Shown: positions 1 to 11,191 of the stretch, piece by piece | How positions within the stretch are numbered: the stretch's first letter is position 1 | Layout: each line of letters starts with the position of its first letter | Assembly (NCBI RefSeq): GCF_022539665.2 | Contig: NC_081332.1 | Coordinates: forward strand, 1,385,773-1,449,772 | Reading direction: 5' to 3' | DNA length: 64,000 nt | Origin: Daphnia carinata | Taxonomy: Eukaryota > Arthropoda > Branchiopoda > Diplostraca > Daphniidae | The notes under the pieces: model-generated | The model's input: the letters and a program-made list of their open reading frames with translations, nothing else | Databases searched by the model: none | What the model was told of the DNA's origin: nothing | Position numbers and translations under genes: made by a program

Positions 1-3000
1 AAATACTTTTTTTCATTTACGTCACTATTCTTCCGTTTGGCAACGAAGCGAGCGATCCGGCCTGGCCCTCTGCTGGTAATTTCGCACCTGTTTCTTGTGT
101 TCCTCCCTGTTCAGAATTTTAAAGCATGGTGCCGGCAGCCAAGGCTTCCGGGCGAAAGCTATAGCTGGAGATGGTTGCTGTCGTGATACTGCGGATTGTC
201 GTTCCTACGGATCCGTAAGTTTTATTTCTATTCATATTAGTTTATCGAGCTTGCCACAGCTGCTTGAAAATAATATTAAGTTCATGCGATGGAGTGATTC
301 ATTTTCTTAATTTACAGTAGTGACCAATTGTTTCTGATACGTAAACTTTCATGGTGGAGTCAGTCATATATTAGCCATGCATGATTTTGACATCAATTGA
401 TTGATGGCTGTAAATTTATTGAATGCTTGATTGTTACTAAGGATGTCTTGATTTTATTATCAGCTAGGATATGGGAAAGCTCTATCCTGAGTATCTTTTA
501 ACAAGTGTGGGCCGAAGTACCTTGACCTGTGTTTAGAATGGCTGTGTTATGGTGTGAAATCTGGTAACTTGTGACAAATCAATTACTGTATGTGCAATTG
601 TTTAGGAAAGGCAATGGCTGCTGCATGTCCCGTTAAAGGTGTGTTAAGATGTCTGACTCAGTTTACGTTTCTTGGTTACATGAATGGTCTGTGTCTAAGC
701 TGATTTTTATGATTTAAATCATTTTCACGACCATGGGTTTTGGTTCTTAACACATTTTTTCTTTACAGCTGTAACTGGCAATTCCGTGTACATGTGGGTC
801 CTTTTGATTCTTCATTCATTGTGCGCTTTGATTGGTGGGAGCCTTTTTTAAAAATGATAGTATGATTCTAATGACTGTGGTTTGTTTCTTAGGTACTTTA
901 CTTTAATAGCTGCTCCCCACCACTCAACCTGTTTTCCATATTACAGGTGTTACATGTGACCGTGCAAGATAAGTTGAATTTGCTTTGGCTATTGGATTGT
1001 AAGGGGGACTTGAGCTAGTCATGGCGAACACTTATGCTGCGTACGGATATGGCTGCTCTGCAGTTTCTTTGAAATAGGTGGTCTCATTTTAGCGACGCCA
1101 TGTGATTTTAGGTTAGTATTCTTTTGTTGATGTGTTCTTGCCCCTGTGATGAGTTTCCGCTCTGCTTTAATTGGCTTCCGGCAATCCCGTATCTGGGGGT
1201 TACAAACGGGGCACTTGTTGCTTGTTTTAGATACTCTCGGGAAGGTCTGAGATATGGCTTTGCTCTTGATGTAGAGCTGTACGCTCTAGCCGGGCGGCCT
1301 TTTCATGAAGGTGTAGGGGAATAGAAAGATTTCGACTGGAGCGTTATTAGGCCCATGATGTTCGTTCCAACGGACTAGGCGTTGACTTCCACGTACGATT
1401 GGAACTGCTTCTATGGCTTGCTTTTTGAGTCTAATGTGCGGGTTGCGGGATGCTTTGGTTAACTGCAAAACTCAATTCAGACTAGTCTGTCGAAAGCCAA
1501 ATTTACTGCTCTGCGTCTGAGGGGATTCGCATGTTTTAATGTTGGTTTGTGTTTAAGCTTAAGGGTATAGCTTAAACATTTCCTTTTCATTAGGATTTAC
1601 ACGTTTTGTGTGGCGAACAAGAGGAAACCAACAAAAAAAAAACATCTCTCTTCTTGTGATCTGTTATTTCTTACCCCCCTCTAACACACAAGAGCAGCTC
1701 CACTAAAATAATAAAACAAAAATGTATAAGAAGAATGTCGAATTCTTTTGATTTTTACTGACACATTTTTTTCATTAGGATTTACACGGCTGGTTGTGGG
1801 TTCAATGGATGTTGGAGATTATCAATGAAATTGGTCTGTATTCATTGAGCATTGATGTTGTGAAGTCTGAGTGGCTGTGCATAATGTTACCATCTTGTTC
1901 TAGGTTACGTAGGATAGACAGATTGGGTGCCATTGCTTTGTGTAAATTGTGCCTCTACATCAATCAAGTAAGTTCATGATTATTTCTAGTTTTGGTTATA
2001 CGACAATTTTCTAATGCTAGTTCTTTTTATACAAAGCATGTTTCGCGTTTTCTCCTGTACGGCGTTTATGGCTACGACTAATTGGTGGAGTTAATATAAT
2101 CCATGGTTTCGTCAAAATGCAAGCTGACATTTTAAACTTCTGATTGTTGCATTCTGGTTAGTCCCGTGGAATTAATGTTGCTTGTTAAGCGCAGATTTTT
2201 ATTCCAAGAATTCGCTACTGGAGTTTTCTTCCTCGTGTGTGAACGGCGTTTGGCTCGGCCGTCGACGGTGCGTTGCTGCTCGTCTGTTGCTGCATTCTGT
2301 TGGGGGCTGCCTTTAGTCAGGTAGGCCATCTGGAAGTGATGTGTGCAAGTTTTAAATGGATGGCAAAACTTACAAACCGTGGAGAAAGGGGATTGAAAGG
2401 GTAAGTGAAATATCCCTTTTATCTTTTCCTTCCTAACCATCTTTACATTGGTCCCATGGTGCTCTTTGATTTTACAGGTAGTGAGCCTTTTTTTCCTGAA
2501 CGGTGGTTTGTTTCACAAGTTAACCGGCAGGAAAGGGTGGAAGTCTGATCCTTATTGATGAAGAAGAAGAGTTTAACAGACTGCTATCAGGAAATAAGTT
2601 TGTAGATAATATATTATCTGATTGATTAAAAAGGAAGAACTTTGATTTCAATTCCAACTCAACGGATATTACGAAACACTTCACTACAAAATGTTATTTA
2701 TTTCTAAAATTTATGAAGAACTGTGCAATTAACAAATCCAAGGCGTTTGACTGTTATATGGTTATTTTCCAATCGTCATCCCTTGGCTGGCCTTTGTTTA
2801 GTAACTTTAGTTCTTATTGCTTATCCATTATTGTCTTCCACGAATTCAATAGCAGGTTCGTTAATTTTAGTGAAAATAGGTTTCAACATTTCAGTATTCT
2901 ACTTAAATGGATATAGATTGCATCACTTATTAAACAAGTAAATGACGTTAAAAATGCTTTTCGATGTCAGACTAAAACTATGTTAAACGAAGTAAATTAG

Positions 3001-3999
3001 GTTTTGGGGAGTTGAAATCAGACTATAAATACAAAAATTTATTTGTTGTCATCAAACGGTAAAACAATAGAAAATTTATGTAAAAGAACAAATCGTTACA
3101 CAGTGCAACGATTCATTGGCAAAGATCTATTGTCGATGTTCCAATTAATGACGTCATTAGTTTTACAGGAAAATTTGTAACAATGTTGAAATAATGAACT
3201 GAAATTATCTTTGTATTCAACCATTTGAAAGATGAAACTATTGATCTGGATACTGTAATTTTTTGTATGTAGCATTATGTATGTTGAAATATTTTATCTA
3301 GAAGCAACTGATTCAGAAAAATCCATTAACTCTAATCGTACATACCTTTCATTAACAAATTGTCATTAATAATTAAATTTTTGATACGTATTGTTCTTTA
3401 GTTAAGTAAAACATGTTTTTCAACGCTATTTAATCTAAATAATTAATTTACCTAGAAACTTGGTGGTACGACATAATTTAATGTCATAGTCGAAGGTACG
3501 TCTGGCTAGTTTTTTCTGTGAGAGCGAGACAAGTGTGTAGAGTGGAAAAATATGTTTTAATAATAGTACATGTGAACAATTTGTAACAAAAAGATTGAGT
3601 GTTTTGAGATCTTGAAAATTTAGAAAAATTAATTTATCTTAAGCAAACGATAAGACGGCTATTGACATATTCACAAAGTCTGGCTTTACAAAGTCTAACT
3701 ACGGCCGCCAGATGTCCTAAATCATTGTTATGAAAAGTTGTCAGAAGTGTGCTTGTGCTGTAGGTTTCCATTTAATAACAATGTAAACTTACGAGTGCCA
3801 TCGTGTGAAGCCGATAAATTCTGATGGATATAAAATAAAGGTGAGGATTTTGAAATATGCTCTTGGATTATTGTGTGTGTGGTATTGTTTTAAAGTGGTA
3901 TATGAGTCGTATCTGAAAACTGAACTTTAAAAAGGCTAAATTGTAATAGTTAATGTTTGAAACTGCCCAGATCTTGGATACCGTGTAAAGAAAAACATA
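1..3999 (+). other. Non-coding region with exon-like segments
   Basis: I find no protein-coding gene here: open frames are short, overlap on both strands and have no recognisable family. Several pieces do look like exons of a plus-strand spliced transcript. One ends at 214 before a consensus GTAAGT donor; acceptor-like pyrimidine tracts ending in AG occur at about 769, 897, 1591 and 1779; a complete exon-like block lies at 1904-1967. I searched for C/D snoRNA boxes with a terminal stem and found none convincing. From about 2.5 kb on the DNA is AT-rich and I see nothing further. A spliced lncRNA or the UTR exons of a gene outside the window are both possible. Confidence 0.3.
1904..1967 (+). 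ncRNA. Putative exon of an unknown spliced transcript
   Basis: The segment is preceded by a pyrimidine-rich stretch ending TTCTAG and followed directly by a GTAAGTT donor. Its last ~20 bases, around CTCTACATCA, recur with few changes at the end of the exon-like block at 4891-4923, also directly before GTAAGT. It is open in one frame but too short to judge coding potential. The exon call rests on splice signals only. Confidence 0.3.
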
Positions 4000-4397
4000 G
4001 TTCATTTTTTAATTTTTCGAAATTTTAACTTCCGGTTTAAGATCCGGTTTGAAAATGCTTAATAACTCACTATCTGTTGGTCTGAACAAAAAATGACCGA
4101 CATTTTCGTAATCCTCGTGAAATTTGGGGTCGAATCCATGTGTCAGTAGAAAATACCCGAAAATCGTCAAAAATCGCAAATTTCCCTGAACTATAGTTCA
4201 GGAAAAATCGCGATTTTGGCCAAATTGGACTTTTCGCCAAAAACAGATCAAAATAGGTCAGACACACCTAAAATTTCATGAGGATCACGAAAATCGTATT
4301 CGTTTTGTTGTGGGCCCAGTATTTCTGGAGATATAGGCTACTTTCGGTCACTTCCGATAATTTTTTTTTTCAACTTTGCAAAAACTAAAAAATGAAC
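4000..4397. mobile_element. Palindromic MITE-like element
   Basis: The ends are inverted repeats: GTTCATTTTTTA plus a T-run at the left, and its near-perfect complement ending AATGAAC at the right. The middle (4185-4202) is a perfect 18-bp palindrome, CCTGAACTATAGTTCAGG, within 5 bp of the element's midpoint. The halves also pair imperfectly further out, for example ATTTTCGTAATCCTCGTGAA on the left against the complement of TTCATGAGGATCACGAAAAT on the right. There is no coding capacity. The structure fits a foldback or MITE-like non-autonomous DNA element. The family is unrecognised and I see no clear target-site duplication. Confidence 0.6.
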
Positions 4398-5745
4398 ATT
4401 AATATTCCAAACATTTTAAGCATGTTAATCATTAGTGTAATGGTGTGGCGGCTTTTTTCGTGTTTTTTTACTAGTTTACTACTGGTTGATCGTGCAAGCT
4501 GCTTATCTAGATATGGTAAGCGCTATGTCCTATGTAAATTTTTTTTCCGATATCAACTTTGTCCGGCTTTTCATTGCTCGTAACAAACGAATATACTCGC
4601 TGGAAAGTTGCGTTCTGCGATTTTATGGGTATTATACATCTGTGATTCGTTTCGTTGTGTAATTAGTAGTTCAGAAGTTCTTCGTTACTTCCGATACACT
4701 TCGGAAATTTGCATATAAACAGTAAGGAACCTTGAATCTAATCAATCACTGGGGGTATATTTAAAAATTGAGAATGCTTATCTCGGTTGCTTCGCATTAA
4801 AACCCGAAAGATTGAACACTACCGTCGTCTGTCATGTCCGCCATTAGCCATGTCACCATGCAAACATTTTTGCCCTGTTTTTTTTTTTAGTTTTCCCCCT
4901 GTTTTGTGCGTCTACATCAACGAGTAAGTAACGTACGATCATTACTTTTTATTCAGGCATTATTATTTTGCTTTATTGTTAGAATTAGGAAGATGGAAGC
5001 GTTTTATGTAAACCAGCAGTGATAAGTTGAACACAGATAGTAAGGAAGTCGATGCTCAGCTGTTGCCTTGGAAAATCAGCCGTATGATGTTTGTAGCGTA
5101 AAATATCTTTAAGCTCTTCTTCAGAGCATAACAGAAAAATTGTTGGCAAATTGTTGAGTATTACTTGGCAGTGAGTCTCTTACATAGAATTCTGAGTAGA
5201 GGTTAAAGGATTGGCTTAACTTTTTCAATAACGAGCACACTAGCTGAGCTATCAGCATTTAACTTATCAGCCTTTTTCATCTGTATCGTAATAATATAAA
5301 CTAAATGGTTTATTAACCTTTTTCCAGTTTGTATTCAATATCGTGACTTCTGTTGTACTAAATATTTGTTTGTTTGAACTTCTTGAATCTACGTTCAACT
5401 AGCAAAGCTTTATGACAACTGTTTGTGACAAACTCTTTTTGAAGAAGATTGAACATATGGAATGTTTGATAACCATTTAGCAAAGGATTTCTTTTGAATG
5501 CAAAACTATTTTACAGAAGTAACATTCCCTGTCTTCAGTCTGTTCATATTATGGTCCCAGTAATCCTGGGAAACTAAACGAGCTAGTTTTCGTTATTTAA
5601 CTTGTATCATTTTTAAAGTCCCGGTAAACCATAAACATACTTAGATCTCTTTTGTTAAATTCCTATGTTGTTCTTTTATCTAATTCCTTTACATCTGGTA
5701 CATTTACATAGGGCCAATAAAAAGAAAATCCTGATAGTCGCCTCA
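4398..5745. other. Intergenic, no gene seen
   Basis: AT-rich intergenic DNA. The only structured item is the exon-like block at 4891-4923. No protein family, tRNA or clear promoter is visible. Confidence 0.5.
4891..4923 (+). ncRNA. Putative short exon repeating an upstream exon end
   Basis: A run of ten T followed by AG stands immediately before it, and GTAAGTA follows it, so both splice borders are near consensus. The 3' part, around TGTGCGTCTACATCAACGA, matches the end of the exon-like block at 1904-1967 with only a few changes. At 33 nt it would be a microexon. The evidence is splice signals plus the repeat. Confidence 0.3.
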
Positions 5746-6224
5746 TCGCCATCTCCATCGCCGCCTCCATCGCCTTCTCCTTCCCCGCCTCCATCGCCGT
5801 CTCCTTCGCCGCCTCCATCGCCGTCTCCTTCGCTGCCTCCATCGCCGTCTCCTTCGCTGCCTCCATCGCCGTCTCCTTCGCCGCCTCCATCACCGTCTCC
5901 TTCGCCGCCTCCATCGCCGTCTCCTTCGCCGTCTCCTTCGCCGTCTCCTTCGCCGTCTCCATTGCCGTCTCCATTGCCGTCTCCATTGCCGTCTCCATCG
6001 CCGTCTCCATCGCCATCTCCATCTCCATCTCCATCTCCATCTCCATCTCCATCTCCATCTCCATCTCCATCTCCATCTCCATCTCCATCTCCATCTCCAT
6101 CTCCATCTCCATCTCCATCTCCATCTCCATCTCCATCTCCATCTCCATCTCCATCTCCATCTCCATCGCCGTCATCTCATCGCCGTCATCTCATCGCCGT
6201 CATCTCATCGCCGTCATCTCATCG
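5746..6224. repeat. Nested minisatellite (6-, 12- and 14-bp units)
   Basis: Three blocks lie side by side. The first, about 5746-6010, is built of 6/12-mers such as CCGTCTCCTTCG and variants with CCTCCA or CCATTG. The second, about 6013-6166, is an almost pure CCATCT hexamer array of roughly 25 copies. The third is four copies of a 14-mer, CGCCGTCATCTCAT, to 6224. Because 6 and 12 are multiples of 3, long open frames run through on both strands (Ser-Pro repeats on +, Met-Glu repeats on -). These are artefacts of the repeat, not genes. Confidence 0.9.
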
Positions 6225-6424
6225 CCATCTACGGGATTCGCCTTGGTATATTGTTTTGTTTTGTTTTGCATTCTAGTGTATAAGTTAACCTGTTGGCTGC
6301 CACGCCGTTTGCTCCTATTTTTTTTGGTAGTTGTAGGGACTTGGGCGCTGTTCTCCTCATGGCCATGGGGGGAACAGTCGCCATTGCGCCTAATGGCTTT
6401 ATGCCATTTTTTACGGATTGCCAT
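6225..6424. other. Spacer with 12-bp hairpin at the palindrome edge
   Basis: Unique sequence between the minisatellite and the large palindrome. It ends in a perfect hairpin: ACGGATTGCCAT (6413-6424), a loop of six bases, and ATGGCAATCCGT (6431-6442). The right end of the palindrome has a related but rearranged sequence with the same GGATTGCCAT core, so this hairpin marks the border. Confidence 0.5.
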
Positions 6425-6639
6425 ATTTTTATGGCAATCCGTTTTACATGAAAAAAAAAAAAAAAATGGCGGAAAAAAAAAAAAAATCGCACTTTTTTCT
6501 ATTTTTTCTACCCGTAGCCATCTATCAGTCGGTTTCGTTATTACAGGCATGTAAGCAATTTGAGTTAATTGTATCCCATTAGCAGTTAATTGAGTAGCGT
6601 GGCTGGAGAACAACGCGTGGCTGGAGGAACAATTGAAAA

Positions 6640-7660
6640 ATGGATAAGATAATAAAACAAAAAAATGGTAATTATAAACATTATTATATTGGTTTTCAAT
6701 TATTAATTATTGTTTATTAGATCAAATTATGAAGCTGCAGGCCCAGTTATTGGAACAACACAAAATATTAGATAACAAAGCTAAGGATCGTAGGCCTAAC
6801 ACGTAATGATTCTATTTATTTGCTTTTATTCATTCGTGTTTTGTAGCTCAATTGAGTCTTCAAGCTCAGCTAGGGGAAAAGAACAAATTGGAACGGAACA
6901 GTTTCCAAACAGTGAAGGAGGTTTTTCAAAACTCATCTCTAACTGAACGTGAGGATGAGTTGGCATTAGGCGAACACAGCCAGGTACCTAAAGTTTTCAA
7001 ATAAGAATTCAAAATAAGTATAGAATTTTAAAAAAACAATTATTTATTGCTTAGTTATTCAGTCCACCACATGACAGTGTGTTAAATTTAAATTCTGTTA
7101 GTGCTGCACTAAAAGAATCGTTAGTAATAAGCTCATGCAGTGAAGGAACTGAACAATTGTGGGAACGTATTTGGGCCGAAAATGGGTGTGGTACAGAAAC
7201 CCAGAAATGGCACAAGTTCAACATGAAACATGGATTAGGTACTTTTCGGTTTTTTGTCTATCGAAAAAGTATTTTTAATGCTATTATTTTGCATTCACAG
7301 ATTTTAACGGGGGATCAACTCAAGTCTGGAAGTGTTACAGGATGGAAGAGTGAGCCTACAGACGAAAAAACACTGAGAGTGCATTACCGTAAGGTGTGAG
7401 GTGAATTAATAGAGTAATGCAAATTGCCTAATGAGAAGTACCATCTTGTGTTAATGAATCCAGTACAACAGCAATCCTTTATAGTTCTGTCACAGCTAGA
7501 AGCCTCAAATAATTCTGCTTCTCTGTCTAAAGAACAACTTGTCCTTTACGTTCAGAGTGTTGGGGAAACTGGGTACTTAAATGGCCCTAAAGATGTTTTA
7601 ATTTTGCTGCTATTGCAGAGATGAACATCGTACATGGACTCTTTAGGTATGAAAGGATTT
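6640..7660 (+). pseudogene. Decayed multi-exon gene in left palindrome arm
   Basis: Five exons join in frame: 6640-6667, 6721-6789, 6847-6983, 7055-7238 and from 7301. All introns are 50-75 bp with GT-AG borders. The product starts MDKIIKQKN, continues as a Gln/Leu/Lys-rich coiled coil, and has a Trp/Cys-containing part with ENGCGTETQKWHKF and FNGGSTQVWKCYRMEE. It meets TGA after about 157 codons. Further open pieces (7424-7624 and a short exon near 7620-7647) follow without a clean join. I do not recognise the family; the Trp-x-Cys spacing only vaguely recalls FLYWCH/GCM-type zinc fingers. The same exons are present, more damaged, in the right arm, so this is probably the cargo or transposase gene of the element. 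Confidence 0.55.
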
Positions 7661-8688
7661 TTCTTCAAATAATTTTGAATTTATGACGAAGAATTTCTCC
7701 TCCTTTTCGCCAACCAGGTCTTATCTACCAAAAAAAATTTTATCCAATAGGAAAGGATTTTCATGTACTGGGAACACAACTATCAACAATGCAACATTCT
7801 ACAGGTGCTAGTTTATCATTCAAGAGCCTTATACAATGAAGTTAATCTGCAATTTGTATGTCCTTTCCCAAGCTTCCACCAGAAGTTGAATCTATGAGTC
7901 ATGTAAGTTCCATGATCAACAATTGATGTGTTTAACGGTGTTGTTTTTCTTTTCTCAATATAGGTTAATAGTAAAATTGGATCTGAAAGATTCTTGGTTG
8001 GGGCAAGACACTGAATAAATTGTATTGATTGGATGGATGACATGACATTGCTATACTTAATTCGGATTCCCGAGACGGTATTTGATATTAAAAAAATTGA
8101 AGTGCATATCTGGGCTCCCTTCTTTTCTGAAGCCCCGTTTCCCCTTGACTCATAATAAGCCCGTAGGGGGTCATGCCCCTACTGTACGGTATATATAAAA
8201 ACAACATATACCGAGGTTTGGAGGGCTCTGGCCGGAAAGGGGACGTGGGGTGCCACTTCGTCCGATGATGTGTTCACGGAGGGTGACGTGGCTGCCCACA
8301 AATCCGAACTAAAGGTTAATCGCTCCTGTAAAAATGTTCCAAATCTTCAGCTCTTCTTCCGGCTTCTCTTAGCCAATCACCGGGTAATCTCCCCGGTGGG
8401 TCAACAAGGCAGTGTCTCCCCCTGCCTGGGTTGACGGCAACTTTTGAAAGGGCTATTGTGCCTTTTTAAAGTTGCAAAAATAATTGTAATGTGCAGAGAA
8501 TTGTCAATAAAATTTTTTTTATAAAATATTTTTTGCAAAATTCGTTTCTTTCATTGTCTGTGTTAGCTTTGTTCACACACTGCATTTATCAAATATTTTA
8601 TTTGGCTTTGCTTTATTTGGTTTTTGTCACATTAGATGGTAAGGTGACGGGTTTTGGTTTATCGTTTATCTGTAAGCATTCTATTATT

Positions 8689-8752
8689 ATCCAGGGATCG
8701 AACCCTGGATGTTTGGCATACCTCGCCGATGCTCTACCAGTGAGCCACGAAT
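8689..8752 (-). repeat. tRNA-like sequence, degenerate (left of palindrome centre)
   Basis: The reverse strand reads GTGGCTCACTGGTAGAGC (A-box type D arm) followed by a T-arm with GGGTTCGATCCC (B box). The anticodon arm is distorted and position 33 is not T, so it should not be a functional tRNA. An inverted relative lies at 9041-9108. It is a tRNA pseudogene or the head of a tRNA-derived SINE. Confidence 0.55.
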
Positions 8753-8756
8753 CATA

Positions 8757-9040
8757 TGATTTTAAGTTGGCTTCTTATTCTAGTCCCTTGTGGACTTGCA
8801 TTTACACTTAGAATAAAACTGAAATGCAATTCTGCAATATACTCTTCTACATTATTCTACTTCATTTTTACACATCTACTGAGGTTTGAACCCAGGGTAA
8901 CAGGTATCGCAGATAAAAGCTCTACCACAGAGCTAAGAACCTTATGGAAGCAATAGAAAGATAAACATATAGTTGTGAAAGACTGCATAAACATCCTAGA
9001 CGATAACATATGATATGCGATAATAAACTATTTAGATATA
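8757..9040. other. Central spacer of the palindrome
   Basis: This ~280 bp spacer between the arms holds one more tRNA-like sequence (8881-8938) and otherwise AT-rich DNA without a gene. Confidence 0.6.
8881..8938 (-). repeat. tRNA-like sequence with A and B boxes
   Basis: The reverse strand has TAGCTCTGTGGTAGAGC, which gives a perfect D stem AGCTC/GAGCT, and GGGTTCAAACC as a B box. The anticodon stem does not form well. It sits between two other tRNA-like sequences at the palindrome centre. It could act as an internal Pol III promoter or be a dead SINE head. Confidence 0.5.
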
Positions 9041-9108
9041 TCTCGTGGCTCAATGTTAGAGCATCGGCGTTGCACGCTGAATGTCTGGGGATCGGTTCCC
9101 ATACGAGT
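9041..9108 (+). repeat. tRNA-like sequence, near-complete cloverleaf
   Basis: A 6-bp acceptor stem forms from CTCGT(G) at 9042 and (T)ACGAG ending at 9107. The D stem is GCTC/GAGC; the anticodon stem TCGGC/GCTGA pairs with one G-T wobble around a seven-base loop that would give anticodon TGC. The T arm pairs only four bases and its loop lacks TTC, so this is a degenerate tRNA or SINE head. It is inverted relative to the tRNA-like sequence at 8689-8752. Confidence 0.5.
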
Positions 9109-10189
9109 AAAACAAAATACAAAATTACTTCATAAAATATCCAGATTATTCCTTAAATCTAAGTTGAAGAATTCAAGGAGTGTAATAAATAATACTTACA
9201 GATAAACGATAAACCAATGCAAGCAAGCTGAATATAAAAAGTGTAAAGTGTGAACACAGCGAATACAGACAATGAAAGAAACGAATTTTGCAAAAAATAT
9301 TTTATAAAAAAAATTTTATTGACAATTCTCTGCGCATTACAATTATTTTTGCAACTTTAAAAAGGCACAATAGCCCTTTCAAAAGTTGCCGTCAACCCAG
9401 GCAGGGGGAGACACTGCCTTGTTGACCCACCGGGGAGATTACCCGGTGATTGGCTAAGAGAAGCCGGAAGAAGAGCCGAAGATATGGAACATTTTTACAG
9501 GAGCGATTAACCTTTAGTTCGGATTTGTGGGCAGCCACGTCACCCTCCGTGAACACATCATCGGACGAAGCGGCACCCCACGTCCCCTTTCCGGCCAGAG
9601 CCCTCCAAACCTCGGTATATGTTATTTTTATATATACCGTACAGTAGGGGCATGACCCCCTACGGGCTTATTACGAGTCAAGGGGAAACGGGGCTTCAGA
9701 AAAGAAGGGAGCCCAGATATGCACTTCAATTTTTTTAATATCAAATACCGTCTCGGGAATCCGAATTAAGTATAGCAATGTCATGTCATCCATCCAATCA
9801 ATACAATTTATTCAGTGTCATGCCCCAACCAAGATTTTTTTCAGATCCAATGTTACTATTAACCTACACTGAGAAAAGAAAAACAACACCATTAAGCATC
9901 TCAATTGTTGCTCATGTGACTTACATGACTCATAGATTCAACTTCTGGCAGAAGCTCGGGAAAGGCCATACAAATTGTAGATGAAAATCATTGTATAAGG
10001 CTCTTGAAGGATAAAATAACACCCCTAGAATGTTGCATTGTTGATAGTTGTGTTCCCAGTAAGCTGAAAATCCTTTCCTATTGGATAAATTTTTTTTTTG
10101 TAGATTAGACATGGTTTGCAAAAAGGAGGAGAAAAGCTTCATCATAAATTCAAAAATTTTTCCAGAAAATTCCTTTCATACCTAAAGAG

Positions 10190-11191
10190 TCCATATATGA
10201 TGTTCATCGCTGCAATGCCAGTGAAGTGAAACATCTTTAGGGCCATTTAAGTACCCAGCTTCACCAACACTCTGAGTGTAAAGGACAAGTTGCTCTTTAG
10301 CAAGAGAAGCAGAATTATTTGAGGCTTCTAGCTATAACAGAACTATAAAGGATTGCTGTTACACAGGATTCATTCACACAAGATGGTACTTCTCATTAGA
10401 CAATTTGCATACTCTATTACTTTACCTCATACCTTAATGGTAATGCACTTTCAGTGTTTTTCAACTGTAAGCTCACTCTTCCATCCTGTAACACTTCTAG
10501 ACTTGACTTGATCCCCCACTAGAATTCTGTGAATGCAAAATAATAGCATTAAAAATACTTTTTCGATAGACAAAAAACCGAAAAGTACCTAATCCATGTT
10601 TCATGTTGAACTTGTGCCATTTCTGGGTTTCCGTACCACACCCATTTTCAGCCTAAATACGGTCACACAATTGTTCAATTCCTTCGCTGCATGGACTTAT
10701 TACTAACAATTCTTTTAGTGCAGCACTAACAGAATTTAACTTTAACACACTGTCAGGTGGTAGACTGAATAACTAAGCAATAAATAATTGTTTGTTAAAA
10801 TTCTATACTTATTTTGAATTCTTATTTGAAAAGTTTAGGTACCTGACTGTTCGCCTAATGCCAATTCATCCTCATGTTCAGTTAGGGATGAGTTTGGAAA
10901 AACCTCCTTCACTGTTTGGAAACTGTTCCATTCCAATTTGTTCTTTTCCCCTAGCTGAGCTTGTAGACTCAAAATTTGAGCTACAAAACACAAATGAATA
11001 AAAGCAAATAAATAGAATCATTATGTATAAGCCCTTACCATCCTTAGCTTTGCTGTTATCTAATATTTTGTGTTGTTCCAATAATTGGGCCTGCAGCTTC
11101 ATAATTTGATCTAATAAACAATAATTAATAATTGAAAACCAATATAATAATGTTTATACTTACCATCCTTTTGTTGTATTATCTTATCCAT
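10190..11191 (-). pseudogene. Decayed copy of the palindrome gene, right arm
   Basis: On the minus strand the ATG at 11191 opens MDKIIQQKD, and the following exons match those of the left arm one by one, with the same intron positions. The second exon's donor here is GTAAGG, better than in the left arm. Exon 5 starts with an early in-frame TAG, so the copy is broken sooner. Pieces equivalent to 7424-7650 follow at about 10190-10440 with additional stops. Family unrecognised. Confidence 0.5.

Larger units (their letters stand above)
6425..8756 (+). repeat. Left arm of a ~5 kb inverted repeat
   Basis: The sequence from the outer hairpin inward is repeated in inverted orientation at 9041-11402, with substitutions and small indels but long collinear identity. 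Examples are the ATCAAATTATGAAGCTGCAG segment at 6721, and the block from about 8150 to 8480 that recurs inverted at about 9340-9690. The arm holds a decayed multi-exon gene (6640 onward), a GC-richer non-coding block (8100-8480) and a tRNA-like sequence near the centre. This is a foldback element or two head-to-head copies of one transposon. Confidence 0.85.

Noticed and set aside
2551-2625. C/D snoRNA candidate (TTGATGA ... CTGA)
   Set aside because: No terminal stem and an imperfect C box.
5663-6276. Long open frames (Ser-Pro and Met-Glu repeats) over the minisatellite
   Set aside because: Both strands are open only because the repeat units are multiples of three; no start context, domain or flanking exon.
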